From NCBI GenBank assembly GCA_050633545.1, contig JBOEGS010000017.1, forward strand, positions 1-64,000: a DNA stretch of 64,000 nt. The letters are read 5' to 3'. The notes beneath the pieces are model-generated. The model did no database searches. It was given only the letters and a program-made list of their open reading frames with translations, and had not been told where the DNA came from. Position 1 is the first letter of the stretch, and each line of letters begins with the position of its first letter. Shown one piece after another: positions 8,375-17,246 of the stretch. Source of the DNA: Litorivita sp050633545 (GTDB lineage Bacteria > Pseudomonadota > Alphaproteobacteria > Rhodobacterales > Rhodobacteraceae). The position numbers were made by a program, and so were the translations under genes.

Positions 8375-10108
8375 TCATCCTCGCAAAGCATTGACGAAAA
8401 TACGCGGAAGTTTCAACCAGCTTGGCCGGTATTCGAACCGCGTCAGCAGCCGCCCGAGCACATGCTGGCGGGTGTTGGTGACGAACCAAGGCGGCCGCGG
8501 CAATAGCGTGAAACCGCCCGACAGGTTGTTGCGCGGATAGGGCCGCCAAGGGGCGCTGACCACCACCCGTTCGGGCCGGTCGAACATATAGGTGTTATGG
8601 GCAAAGCCGATGCCGCTGCCGACGTTTTCAAGCGTATGACCGGGAAAGGCGCCCCAAGGGCAAGCCGTGGACAAAAACGCAAGGCCCGTCCATGCGTTCA
8701 CCGCAATCGCGCCATAGCGCAGATCGGCGATGATTTCCTCGAACCGCGTCTTGCCGATGCGTTTGATCGTCGCCGGATGGATCAGGATATTTGCGCCCAA
8801 TGTGCCGTGCAGGCTGTCATTGGCATAGCGCACCGCCTCGATCAAATAGGCTTCGGGGTTCTCGCCGCCGATCTCATGGGTGGACAGGGCGGGGGCGAAA
8901 ACCTCGTTTTGGGTGAACCAATCGTCGCCCTCGCCGACAGGTACCACCACGCATGCCGGCGCTGCGCCGCGATCAAACGATGTGGCCGCATCGCTTTGCT
9001 TGGCAAAGGTGTCCATACGGTCCTCTGCCCCCGGATAATAGGCTTGGCGCGCCTGCAAATTGCCCATCACACCGCGCAGATTGTCGAGGAGCGTTTGTTT
9101 GTGCGTCCAGTCGCGCGGCAAAATCAACATCTGGCAAGCGACACAGTTGAAACCGGAGTTATGCAGCTTTTGCGTGGCCAGATGCTCGGCTTGGAATTGC
9201 AGATCGGCGCGGCTCCACGGGCCAGGCACGACGATGGTAGGACATACGGCGCCCAATTCCGAGGTGACGGGTTTGCTGATCTTCGGGGTGCCTGCGGCCT
9301 TGTTGGCCTTGCCCTCCTCGCCCACGCCCCAAACAATGGCGTCATGCGAGGCCTCTGCGCCGGTGATGTGGATTTCGTCCACGGCCGGATGATCGCACAA
9401 ATAGGCCCCCACATCGGCCCCGCCCTTGACGATCCGCAGCGCGCCCCGCGTGATCAAAGGCTTGAGCGCCGCGCGCAGATAATCGGTCAGGTAATCATTG
9501 ACGGGGTTCATCTTGAGGATCACGACCTGATGCTCACTGAAGGCCTTTTGGAACACATCAAGCGGCGCGATCGAGGCGATATTGCCCGCCCCCAGCACCA
9601 GCGCGACCTTGCCCTTGCGCGCGCCGGTCGGCACGTCATAGGCACCGGCCGTGTGGTTGGGCAGATCGGCCTTGGTCACCCCGCGCTCCATCCAAACCTC
9701 TGCCGTGACCCCCGACAAAAGCAGCCGGTCGAAAATCGAATGGGGCAGCACTTGCACGCTGAGTTGGTCGCTGGCGGTCTCGCGGGTTTTGAGACCTTTT
9801 AAAAAGCGTTTGCCCTCCATGCCCGAGAGGGTTTCGATCAACCCGTTACAGGCCCCCATGACCGCATAGGGGCCGGAGATCCACTCTTCTCCCTCAAGCG
9901 GCGATCCGGCGGGGATCAATTTGTGCCGTGCAGCGGTTTGAGCCCATCCTTGGGCGACCTCCATCAGGGTGCCCTTGATCTCTTTGAGCACCTCGATGCG
10001 CTCTTGCGGGCTGGTGCGCGCCCATGCCTCGCTGGCGGCGGCAAGATCGTGCAGATCGCGGTCAAGTGCGGAAAAATCCGGCGTGGTTGTTGTGGTCATC
10101 TGGTTCAT
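8375..10108 (-). CDS. Aldehyde dehydrogenase family protein
   Basis: A 577-residue NAD(P)-dependent aldehyde dehydrogenase, longer than the usual 480-500 residues, with an extended C-terminal tail. The catalytic cysteine lies in NSGFNCVACQM and the general-base glutamate in TSELGAVCP. LVLGAGNIASIAPLDV is the cofactor-binding region. The ATG at 10108 (MNQMTTTT) is preferred; another ATG nine codons upstream is possible. It is co-oriented with a GMC oxidoreductase, so it most likely oxidises the aldehyde made by that enzyme to the acid. The sequence belongs to an uncommon ALDH branch and its substrate is not known. Confidence 0.88.
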   Translation of the reverse strand: MNQMTTTTTPDFSALDRDLHDLAAASEAWARTSPQERIEVLKEIKGTLMEVAQGWAQTAARHKLIPAGSPLEGEEWISGPYAVMGACNGLIETLSGMEGKRFLKGLKTRETASDQLSVQVLPHSIFDRLLLSGVTAEVWMERGVTKADLPNHTAGAYDVPTGARKGKVALVLGAGNIASIAPLDVFQKAFSEHQVVILKMNPVNDYLTDYLRAALKPLITRGALRIVKGGADVGAYLCDHPAVDEIHITGAEASHDAIVWGVGEEGKANKAAGTPKISKPVTSELGAVCPTIVVPGPWSRADLQFQAEHLATQKLHNSGFNCVACQMLILPRDWTHKQTLLDNLRGVMGNLQARQAYYPGAEDRMDTFAKQSDAATSFDRGAAPACVVVPVGEGDDWFTQNEVFAPALSTHEIGGENPEAYLIEAVRYANDSLHGTLGANILIHPATIKRIGKTRFEEIIADLRYGAIAVNAWTGLAFLSTACPWGAFPGHTLENVGSGIGFAHNTYMFDRPERVVVSAPWRPYPRNNLSGGFTLLPRPPWFVTNTRQHVLGRLLTRFEYRPSWLKLPRIFVNALRG

Positions 10109-10220
10109 GGTTTTGCCCTTTGGCACGGGGCGCATGGGGACCGGCCCCTTGCGCGCAAATTCTATGGCCCCGCGCGCGCCGGATCGACCGAAGGCGCGGG
10201 GTGGCGATGTGGTGTGGCGG

Positions 10221-11870
10221 TTACTCGGCCGCGACCGAAGCGGCGACGCTGTTGGTCCCGCGGATCATATCGGCGGCGCGTTCGGCGATCATGATGGTCG
10301 GCGCATTGGTATTGCCGCCAATGAGGCGCGGCATCACCGAGGCATCAATCACCCGCAGGCCCTCCACTCCGTGCACCCGCAATTGCGGGTCCACCACGGC
10401 CATCTCGTCCTTGCCCATTTTGCAGGTTCCGACCGGATGATAGATCGTATCGGCGCGGGCGCGGATATGGGCCTCCCAATCGGCATCGCTCATATCGTCG
10501 GACAGATCGAACATTTCCTTGTCGCGGTATTTCGCCAATGCGGGCGCCTTGAGGATCTCGCGGGTCATCTTCGCGCCTTTGATCGTCACCTCCAGATCGC
10601 GCGGGTCCGACAGGAACTTCGGATCGATCCCCGGATCGGCCATAGGATCGCTGCTTTGCAAGAAGACCTCGCCGCGGCTGTGCGGGCGCAGGGCGCAGAC
10701 GTGGCAGCTGAACCCGTAGCCCAGATGCAATTTGCGCGCGTGATCATCGACAATCGAGATGACGAAATGCAATTGGATATCCGGCCGATCGAGCGCCGGA
10801 TCGGTCTTGAGAAAGGCCGCCCCTTCGGCAAAGGGCGTGGCGATCATGCCCGTGCCATCCTTGCGCCATTTGAAGATATGCTTGGTCAACTGGACCGTGC
10901 CCGCCAGACCGATGCCGAAATTATCGGTGTCCTTGGATTTGAAGGTCTGGATGAAATCGAGGTGGTCTTGCAAATTTTGCCCCACGCCAGGCAGATCATG
11001 CACAACCTCGATGCCGTGGCGCCGGATTTCCGCCGCCGGTCCAATGCCGGACAGCATCAAAAGCTGCGGCGAATTGAACGTTCCGCCGCACAAAAGCACC
11101 TCTTTGGCCGCGCGCACCTCTTTGGTTTTGCGGCCCTGACGGTATTGCACACCAACGGCGCGTTTGCCCTCCATCAAGATACGGGTGGCATGGGTGCCGG
11201 TCAGGATCGTCAGGTTCTTGCGCGTCTCGCGAATCGGAAAAAGATAGGCCGCCGCCGCCGAGCAGCGCTCGCCATTGCGGGCTTTGTCGTGGAATTGCGT
11301 CACCTGATAGAGGCCGACACCCTCGTTGTCGCCGGTGTTGAAATCGCTGACCTCGCGGTGCTGGCACTGGGTCGCGGCCTCGACAAAGGCGCGGCTGATC
11401 GGGCGCGGCGATTTCTGGTTCGACACCTGCAAGGGGCCGTCCGCGCCGTGGAAATCATCCGCGCCCTCTTCGTTATTCTCGGCTTTGCGGAAGTAGGGCA
11501 AACAGGCGTCCCAATCCCAACCGTCACAGCCCAATTCGGCCCATTCATCATAGTCAAATTTATGCCCGCGCACATAGAGCATCGCGTTGATGGCGCTCGA
11601 CCCGCCCAGAGCCTTGCCACGCGGCTGGTAGCCTTGGCGTCCGTTCAATCCCGGTTGCGGGGTGGTGTTGAACGCCCAGTTGGAGATTTTCCCATGCCCT
11701 GGCAACATGCCGACAACTCCGGCGGGCGCGCGGATCAGGATGTGATCGCCCTTGCCCCCCGCCTCAAGCAGGCAAACCCGCGTGGTGCCATCCTCGGTCA
11801 GCCGCGCCGCAAGCGTCGATCCCGCCGATCCGCCGCCGACAATCACATAGTCGAATGTCGTTTGTTCCAT
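10221..11870 (-). CDS. GMC-family FAD oxidoreductase (alcohol/choline dehydrogenase-like)
   Basis: A 549-residue flavoprotein of the glucose-methanol-choline family. It has the N-terminal FAD motif YVIVGGGSAGSTLAARL (residues about 8-24), the GMC signature around GKALGGSSAINAMLYVRG, and the catalytic C-terminal histidine in YHPVGTCKMG. It probably oxidises a primary alcohol to the aldehyde. The ATG at 11870 follows AGGGAGGG and is clearly the start. No Sec signal is seen. It is first in the operon with the aldehyde dehydrogenase and TetR regulator. The choline, long-chain alcohol (AlkJ) and polyethylene glycol (PegA) dehydrogenases are all GMC relatives, so the substrate stays open. Confidence 0.88.
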   Translation of the reverse strand: MEQTTFDYVIVGGGSAGSTLAARLTEDGTTRVCLLEAGGKGDHILIRAPAGVVGMLPGHGKISNWAFNTTPQPGLNGRQGYQPRGKALGGSSAINAMLYVRGHKFDYDEWAELGCDGWDWDACLPYFRKAENNEEGADDFHGADGPLQVSNQKSPRPISRAFVEAATQCQHREVSDFNTGDNEGVGLYQVTQFHDKARNGERCSAAAAYLFPIRETRKNLTILTGTHATRILMEGKRAVGVQYRQGRKTKEVRAAKEVLLCGGTFNSPQLLMLSGIGPAAEIRRHGIEVVHDLPGVGQNLQDHLDFIQTFKSKDTDNFGIGLAGTVQLTKHIFKWRKDGTGMIATPFAEGAAFLKTDPALDRPDIQLHFVISIVDDHARKLHLGYGFSCHVCALRPHSRGEVFLQSSDPMADPGIDPKFLSDPRDLEVTIKGAKMTREILKAPALAKYRDKEMFDLSDDMSDADWEAHIRARADTIYHPVGTCKMGKDEMAVVDPQLRVHGVEGLRVIDASVMPRLIGGNTNAPTIMIAERAADMIRGTNSVAASVAAE

Positions 11871-11890
11871 GGTAATATTCCCTCCCTTTT

Positions 11891-11908
11891 GCGGACCTCC
11901 CCGTCCGC
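11891..11908 (-). other. Leader hairpin before the GMC gene
   Basis: GCGGAC and GTCCGC form a perfect 6-bp stem with a 6-base loop. On the minus strand the loop reads GGGGAG, so a Shine-Dalgarno-like sequence sits in the loop while the real one (AGGGAGG) lies just outside, before the ATG at 11870. It may tune translation. Confidence 0.35.
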
Positions 11909-11931
11909 TTACCAAGAGTAAGACGAAACTT

Positions 11932-11945
11932 TGGACAGTTGTCCA
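11932..11945. promoter_or_regulatory. Candidate TetR operator TGGACA-GT-TGTCCA
   Basis: A perfect inverted repeat with 6-bp arms, flanked by AAAC on one side and GTTTT on the other, so the symmetry extends imperfectly to about 25 bp. It lies about 60 bases upstream of the GMC start in an AT-richer patch suited to a promoter. The TetR gene ending this operon is the natural binder. Confidence 0.55.
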
Positions 11946-11984
11946 GTTTTATTGACCAAATAAAATGCGCCGCCGGTTTTGCCG

Positions 11985-12022
11985 CGCGCCCTGCGCAATG
12001 CGCGCAGCCTCCGCAGGGCGCG
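11985..12022. repeat. Inverted repeat CGCGCCCTGCG/CGCAGGGCGCG
   Basis: Perfect 11-bp arms with a 16-base spacer lie in the 370-base gap between the GMC promoter and the cyclase-family gene. The gap holds several other GC-rich hairpins (for example CCCGCC...GGCGGG near 12090) and no credible gene. No T-run follows, so it is not an obvious terminator. Confidence 0.4.
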
Positions 12023-12314
12023 GATTTCGACCCGCAGGATTCAAAAGGTTGCTCTGGCCTGGGCTTTGCTGTTGACTGACCTGAGGGAAACCCGCCGCGC
12101 AGCGCGCAAGGCGGGCCACAATCAGGGGGAGGAACGGCCGCACCGCAATCACGGGGCATGGACTGCCGCGCAACGCAAAGGCGCGCCGCCAGGGTTTTGG
12201 CCCCCGCAAAAAGCCAAAGCCGAAACATCACCGGACCCAAGACGCAAAAGGCCCCGCAATCGGGCCAAAAAATCGCGCGCAACGTCCGTTTTACCAACTT
12301 AGGAGGAGAAAAAT

Positions 12315-13265
12315 ATGAAATTGACGATCAAATCCCTGCTCGTCGCCGGTGCCGCAATGATGGCCAGCGGCGCGATGGCGGCCACCGAATGCGCCCATTC
12401 GCAATGGGGGTCGGACGATACGATTGGCTCGGCCAACCTGATCACGCCCGAGAACACCTTGATGGCGGCCAAGCTGGTCAAACAGGGCAAAAGCGTGCCG
12501 CTTGGCATTGTCATCGATTCGACCACGCCTGCTTTCGCGCCGCGCAGCTTGAACCTGCAAGTCGTGCAACCCAACCAGCAAGGCGGGCAAAAGCTGGACG
12601 GTTTCGGATACCCCGGCAATTACAATGACGACATCTTGCAAACATGGGTCGGCATCGGCAGCCAGATCGACGGGTTGGGCCACCTTGGCGAGGCGGGAAT
12701 GTATTACAACTGCCTCGACGAAAAAGAAATCTCGGCGATCACCGGCCTGACCAAATTGGGCGTGCATGACATTCCGCCGCTGGTCGGTCGCGGTGTGGTG
12801 CTCGATATGGCCAAACACGCGGGCAAAGAGATGCTTGGCGCGGGTGAGAACTTCGGCGAGGAAGAGATCAAAGCCGCCGCTCAGGCCCAAGGCGTCACCT
12901 TGGGCAAGGGCGATATCGTGCTGTTCCACACCGGATGGACCGAAGGTATGCTGGAAAAAGACCCCAAAGCATGGGTCTCCGGCGAGCCGGGAATCAACGT
13001 CAGCGGATCGCGCTATATGGCCTCGCTCAATGTGATGGCGGTCGGCGCTGACACATGGGGGATCGAGCCGGTGCCGCCGCGCGAAGGCGACGGCGTGTTC
13101 TACGGCCACGTTGTTTTGCTGCAAGAGGCGGGTATCTACATCCTCGAAACCATGAACACTGGCCCGCTGGTGCGCGACGGGGTCAAGGAATTCATGTTTG
13201 TTCTGGGCCAAGCCCGTATTCGCGGCACGGTGCAGATGATCATCAATCCGGTGGCGCTCTACTAA
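12315..13265 (+). CDS. Exported cyclase-family protein (kynurenine formamidase-like fold)
   Basis: A 316-residue protein with a clear signal peptide (MKLTIKSLLVAGAAMMASGA, cleavage after AMA near residue 23), so it acts in the periplasm. The mature part matches the 'cyclase' family, metal-dependent amidohydrolase-like enzymes that include KynB. The family's usual HxGTHxDxxxH metal site reads VGIGSQIDGLGHLG here, with Q in place of the GTH histidine. A second block, GDIVLFHTGW, is conserved. Start: AGGAGG at 12301-12306 before ATG 12315. A strong terminator follows, so it is likely a single-gene unit. Secreted members of this branch have no known substrate that I can cite. Confidence 0.82.
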   Translation: MKLTIKSLLVAGAAMMASGAMAATECAHSQWGSDDTIGSANLITPENTLMAAKLVKQGKSVPLGIVIDSTTPAFAPRSLNLQVVQPNQQGGQKLDGFGYPGNYNDDILQTWVGIGSQIDGLGHLGEAGMYYNCLDEKEISAITGLTKLGVHDIPPLVGRGVVLDMAKHAGKEMLGAGENFGEEEIKAAAQAQGVTLGKGDIVLFHTGWTEGMLEKDPKAWVSGEPGINVSGSRYMASLNVMAVGADTWGIEPVPPREGDGVFYGHVVLLQEAGIYILETMNTGPLVRDGVKEFMFVLGQARIRGTVQMIINPVALY

Positions 13266-13289
13266 GCGGCTGCTGCTTAGAAACAACGG

Positions 13290-13319
13290 CAGGCCGCCAT
13301 TTGGCGGCCTGTTTTCTTT
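13290..13319 (+). terminator. Rho-independent terminator after the cyclase-family gene
   Basis: A perfect 9-bp stem (CAGGCCGCC / GGCGGCCTG) with an ATTT loop is followed by TTTTCTTT. It begins 25 bases after the stop codon. It is the clearest intrinsic terminator in the window. Confidence 0.92.
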
Positions 13320-13371
13320 GGTCTTGTGTCCTTTGCGCGATTTCGCAGCTTCCGTTTGGTCATCCAGTGGA

Positions 13372-13390
13372 TGTTAACCCTGATTTAACA
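13372..13390. promoter_or_regulatory. Inverted repeat TGTTAA-N7-TTAACA before the GGDEF-EAL gene
   Basis: Perfect 6-bp arms lie about 55 bases upstream of the c-di-GMP gene start, in the only AT-rich stretch of that gap. It may be an operator or part of the promoter. No dedicated regulator is adjacent. Confidence 0.35.
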
Positions 13391-13445
13391 TTCCTGACGG
13401 AGAATTTGTCGCTCTCTCCAAGTGGAGTCAAAGGAGCGGAAGTGA

Positions 13446-15698
13446 TTGCCCATTTTTGAATGTAAATCGCTGTTGCGGTGTTACCTGCCCACCTTTTTGA
13501 CGACCTTGGCGGTGATCGGCTTGGCCTATTTCGCTGTGCTGCAACGCGACACCATCAATTCCCAAAACGAGCGTGATGATGTGCGTGCAAAGCTGCAAAC
13601 CCAAGCCGCGCAGATCGAAGGCCGGTTGAACGCTGTTATCGGCGCGAGCAGCGGCTTGGTTGCGACGCTCTCGGCCGAGCCGGACATGTCCGAAGAGCGC
13701 TATAGAGTGCTTGCGCGCGGCATTGTTTCGTCAAGCTCCGGTGTGCGCAATATCGCGGCAGCGCGGGATTTGGTGGTCAATCTTGTATATCCGCTCAAGG
13801 GCAACGAATTTGTCTTGGGCCTCGATTACAGCAAGAATGAAGCGCAGCGCGCCGCCGCCTTTCGGGTCCGCGATACGGGCAATTTCACATTGGCCGGTCC
13901 GGTCAGATTGGTGCAGGGCGGCCAAGCCCTGATTGGCCGCTTTCCGGTTTTCAGCGGAAACTCCAATATCAAACGCTTCTGGGGCATCTTGTCCGTGGTG
14001 GTCGATCTGCCCAGTTTTTACACCGAAACGGGGCTGAGCGCGCTGGCGTCCGAGCTTGATCTCGCACTCACGGGCAAAGACGGACAAATCGAAGACACGC
14101 GGCCTTTTTTCGGGTCGGCCGAGGTCTTGGCCTCCGACCCCGAACGCATCAAGATCGATTTTCTGAACGGGGCGTGGGAGCTGTCAGCGGTGCCATCGGC
14201 CGGATGGGGCAGCACGACCACAAGCACGGTGTTTAACCTCGGCGTGATCTTGATCGGTGTGACGATCGTGTCTCTTGCCGGCTTTGCAAATTCCGTTGCA
14301 TTGCAGCGCACGCAGATGATCAAGACGTTGCAAGAAAGCGAGACAAGGCTTGAGCAATCTCATGCCGAGATCGAGCTTATCGCTCTGCAAGACCATCTGA
14401 CGGGATTGCCGAACCGCAGGTTTTTGGAACAGCAACTTCAAGAGCAAAAAGCGCCGATGCTATACGGCTTGATGCTTTTGGATCTGGACGGGTTCAAAGC
14501 GATCAACGATTCCTTCGGGCACCGTGTCGGCGACAGTGTTCTCGTCACGGTGACACAGCGGTTGCAAAAGGCCATCGGACCGACGGATTTTCTAGCCCGC
14601 TCGGGCGGTGACGAGTTTGTTTTGCTCTGTGACAGCCTCGAACCTCTCAACGGTCCTGACGCAAAGGCATCGGCCCGCGCGCGGCTTCACGATTTGGCTA
14701 CGCGTTTGATCGCCTGCTTGGAAGAGCCGATTGACGGGAGCAACAATGCCATCCGTATGGGCCTGTCGATTGGCATTTGCACCATCACGCCCGATGACAC
14801 GCAATCTGCCGGTCTTTGGCTCAAACACGCGGATCGGGCGATGTATCAATCCAAGAAAGAGGGGCGCAATCGGGCGACATTCTACGAGGATATGGACCAT
14901 CACGCCGAGATCCCTGCGGTGGCGCAAAACGAGTTGCTCGATGCGATCAGCGATGCGCAGTTTTCCCCCCATTATCAACCTCAATACGGCTCGGACGGCC
15001 GCAGCTTGATCGGGGTCGAGGCGCTGGCGCGGTGGAACCATCCCACGCAGGGCTTGAAGGGTCCGGCCGACTTCCTCGGCGTTGCAGAATTGCTCAAGGT
15101 CGATAGCGCTATTGATCTGTGCATTCTGGAGGCAAGCGTCAATGATCTCAAAGACTGGGACCGGACGGGCATTCATGTGCCAAGCGTATCGGTCAACCTG
15201 TCTTTGCGAAGCCTGAATGATCCGCAACTTCTGGCCAATGTGGACGCTTTGCATGCCGACCCGTCACGGATTTCTTTCGAGCTTCTGGAAACCGTGTTCT
15301 GGGATGTTCAAAACGATATGTTGGAGCGAAATGTCGCCGGTTTGAAACGCCGCGGTTTCCGGATCGAGGTGGATGATTTCGGGACGGGCCATTCCTCTGT
15401 GACCAGCCTGCTCAAGATGCTGCCGCAGGGGTTCAAGATCGACCGCTCCTTGGTTCAGGCCACGACCCGCTCTCCGGAAAACCTGCGATTGCTGGCCACC
15501 ATTGCCGAGGTCGGGCATGCCTTGAAAATCGACGTCTGCGCCGAAGGTATCGAGAACGAACAACAACTCGCCAATGCGATCAGCATCGGCTGCACGCGCT
15601 TCCAAGGGTATTTGCTCGGGCGGCCCATGTCCAAAGAGGCGCTGAGCGCTTTCGTTGCAGCGGGCGGCGCACCCGAGCAGTCCCTGAAGGCTGGCTGA
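13446..15698 (+). CDS. CHASE-GGDEF-EAL membrane protein (c-di-GMP turnover)
   Basis: A 750-residue inner-membrane signalling protein. A first membrane helix (about residues 13-30) and a second (about 258-282) enclose a periplasmic CHASE domain. The cytoplasmic part has a GGDEF domain with GGDEF intact at 387-391 and an EAL domain with EAL at 525-527, ELLET, DDFGTG, EGIE and QGYLLGRP. The catalytic residues of both activities therefore look present. The usual RxxD inhibitory site before GGDEF reads GPTD, so product inhibition is probably lost. The start is a TTG at 13446, chosen because AAGGAG lies nine bases upstream and no ATG fits. It probably sets c-di-GMP in response to a periplasmic ligand. 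Confidence 0.9.
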   Translation: MPIFECKSLLRCYLPTFLTTLAVIGLAYFAVLQRDTINSQNERDDVRAKLQTQAAQIEGRLNAVIGASSGLVATLSAEPDMSEERYRVLARGIVSSSSGVRNIAAARDLVVNLVYPLKGNEFVLGLDYSKNEAQRAAAFRVRDTGNFTLAGPVRLVQGGQALIGRFPVFSGNSNIKRFWGILSVVVDLPSFYTETGLSALASELDLALTGKDGQIEDTRPFFGSAEVLASDPERIKIDFLNGAWELSAVPSAGWGSTTTSTVFNLGVILIGVTIVSLAGFANSVALQRTQMIKTLQESETRLEQSHAEIELIALQDHLTGLPNRRFLEQQLQEQKAPMLYGLMLLDLDGFKAINDSFGHRVGDSVLVTVTQRLQKAIGPTDFLARSGGDEFVLLCDSLEPLNGPDAKASARARLHDLATRLIACLEEPIDGSNNAIRMGLSIGICTITPDDTQSAGLWLKHADRAMYQSKKEGRNRATFYEDMDHHAEIPAVAQNELLDAISDAQFSPHYQPQYGSDGRSLIGVEALARWNHPTQGLKGPADFLGVAELLKVDSAIDLCILEASVNDLKDWDRTGIHVPSVSVNLSLRSLNDPQLLANVDALHADPSRISFELLETVFWDVQNDMLERNVAGLKRRGFRIEVDDFGTGHSSVTSLLKMLPQGFKIDRSLVQATTRSPENLRLLATIAEVGHALKIDVCAEGIENEQQLANAISIGCTRFQGYLLGRPMSKEALSAFVAAGGAPEQSLKAG

Positions 15699-15726
15699 TC
15701 CACCCGAGCGGCACCCTCATACGGCT

Positions 15727-17244
15727 CTAGGCGTTTGTGAACAGGTCTTTATACTCTTCACGCAGCGCCTTTTTTTGCACTTTGCCCATGGTGTTGCGCG
15801 GCAATTGCGGCACGACGATCAATTTTTGCGGATGTTTGAACCGCGCCAGAGATCCGGTGATGCCTGCCTTGATGCGTTCAAGATCCAAGACCCCCTGCCC
15901 GCGCGCCACCAAAATGCCCACCACGGTTTCACCAAAATCGGGATGGGGCACGCCGATCACTGCGCTTTCCAAAACACCGTCTTGTTCATCGAGCAGCATT
16001 TCGATCTCTTTGGGGTAGATGTTATAGCCCCCCGAGATGATCAAATCCTTGCTCCGCCCGACGATATGAATATAGCCGTCCTCGTCAATCTGGCCCAGAT
16101 CACCGGTTATGAAAAACCCGTCCGCGCGCAATTCCTCGGCGGTTTTCTCGGGCATCTGCCAATAGCCTTTGAACACATTCGCCCCGCGCACTTCGATGGC
16201 TCCGATCTCGCCTTGCGGCAGGGTCCGGCCGGTGGCGGCATCGGTGATTTTCACCTCCACACCCGGCAAGGGGAAACCCACCGTGCCCGCGCGCCGCTCG
16301 CCGTCATAGGGGTTTGAGGTATTCATATTGGTTTCGGTCATACCGTAACGTTCCAAAATCCGGTGACCGGTGCGGGCCTCGAATTCGAGGTGGGTTTCGG
16401 CCAAAAGCGGTGCGCTGCCGGATATGAACAGGCGCATATGCTGCGCCACTTCGCGGGTGAAGCGCGGATCGTCCAACAGCCGTGTGTAGAAGGTCGGCAC
16501 GCCCATCATGGCGCTGGCCTGCGGCATCAGAGCAAGAACCGTATCAACATCAAACTTGGGCAAGAACAGGATCTTGCCCCCCGCCAGCAAGCTGATGTTC
16601 GTCGCCACAAACAGGCCATGAGTGTGGAAAATCGGCAAGGCATGCAGCAATACATCCTCGCGGGTAAAGCGCCATTCGGCGGTCAGTGTCTCGCCATTGG
16701 AGAGCAGATTGCCCTGCGTCAGCATCGCGCCTTTCGAGCGCCCCGTGGTGCCGGAAGTATACAAAAACGCCGCCAGATCATCGGCGCCGCGCGCCACCGT
16801 GTCGAAACGGGCGGGCATGGACCCGGCGCGCTGTGCGAAACTGCCGCTGCCATCGGCATTCATCGTCTCCAGCGCCGCACCACAATCTTGCGCGACAGGG
16901 GCAAGCGCGTCACGGCGGCTCTCGTCGCAAAGCAAAACGCGCGCGTCGCTATCCTTGACGAAATAGGCGACCTCATCGGCAGTATAGGCAGTATTGAGCG
17001 GCAAGAACACGATGCCCGCCTGCACACAAGCGGCATAGATTGCCAAGGCCTGCGGTGATTTGGCAATTTGGACCGCCACCCGCTCACCCGGCGCCACGCC
17101 CAGATCGGTGAGCACATGGGCATATTGCGCGGCCAGCTGCAAGAAGGCGTCATGGGTCATCACCGCGCCATCGGCCATTTGCAAAAACGCCGTGTCCTTG
17201 CCGAGATGCTGGCCGAATAGCCGGTCGTAAAGAGGGTTTGTCAT
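15727..17244 (-). CDS. matB: Malonyl-CoA synthetase
   Basis: A 505-residue ANL-superfamily ligase that makes malonyl-CoA from malonate, ATP and CoA. The AMP-binding motif is YTSGTTGRSKGAML, and ERYGMTETNMNTSNPYDGERRAG is characteristic of MatB. The C-terminal catalytic lysine is in NTMGKVQKKAL. Two consecutive ATGs (17247, 17244) are possible; the second is better spaced from AAGGAG. The first overlaps the matA stop by one base. It is last gene of the dctP-dctQ-dctM-matA-matB unit. Malonate is imported, activated here and decarboxylated by MatA to acetyl-CoA. Confidence 0.9.
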   Translation of the reverse strand: MTNPLYDRLFGQHLGKDTAFLQMADGAVMTHDAFLQLAAQYAHVLTDLGVAPGERVAVQIAKSPQALAIYAACVQAGIVFLPLNTAYTADEVAYFVKDSDARVLLCDESRRDALAPVAQDCGAALETMNADGSGSFAQRAGSMPARFDTVARGADDLAAFLYTSGTTGRSKGAMLTQGNLLSNGETLTAEWRFTREDVLLHALPIFHTHGLFVATNISLLAGGKILFLPKFDVDTVLALMPQASAMMGVPTFYTRLLDDPRFTREVAQHMRLFISGSAPLLAETHLEFEARTGHRILERYGMTETNMNTSNPYDGERRAGTVGFPLPGVEVKITDAATGRTLPQGEIGAIEVRGANVFKGYWQMPEKTAEELRADGFFITGDLGQIDEDGYIHIVGRSKDLIISGGYNIYPKEIEMLLDEQDGVLESAVIGVPHPDFGETVVGILVARGQGVLDLERIKAGITGSLARFKHPQKLIVVPQLPRNTMGKVQKKALREEYKDLFTNA

Positions 17245-17246
17245 CA

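Noticed and set aside
9969..11921. Long plus-strand open frame (650 codons) across the GMC/aldehyde dehydrogenase genes
   Set aside because: It is the antisense shadow of two well-supported genes. Composition is Arg/His/Gly-rich without any domain, as expected from GC-rich third positions.
12030..12310. Possible small gene in the gap before the cyclase-family gene
   Set aside because: The open frames are Arg/Ala-rich, lack a ribosome binding site and look like GC-rich noncoding sequence.
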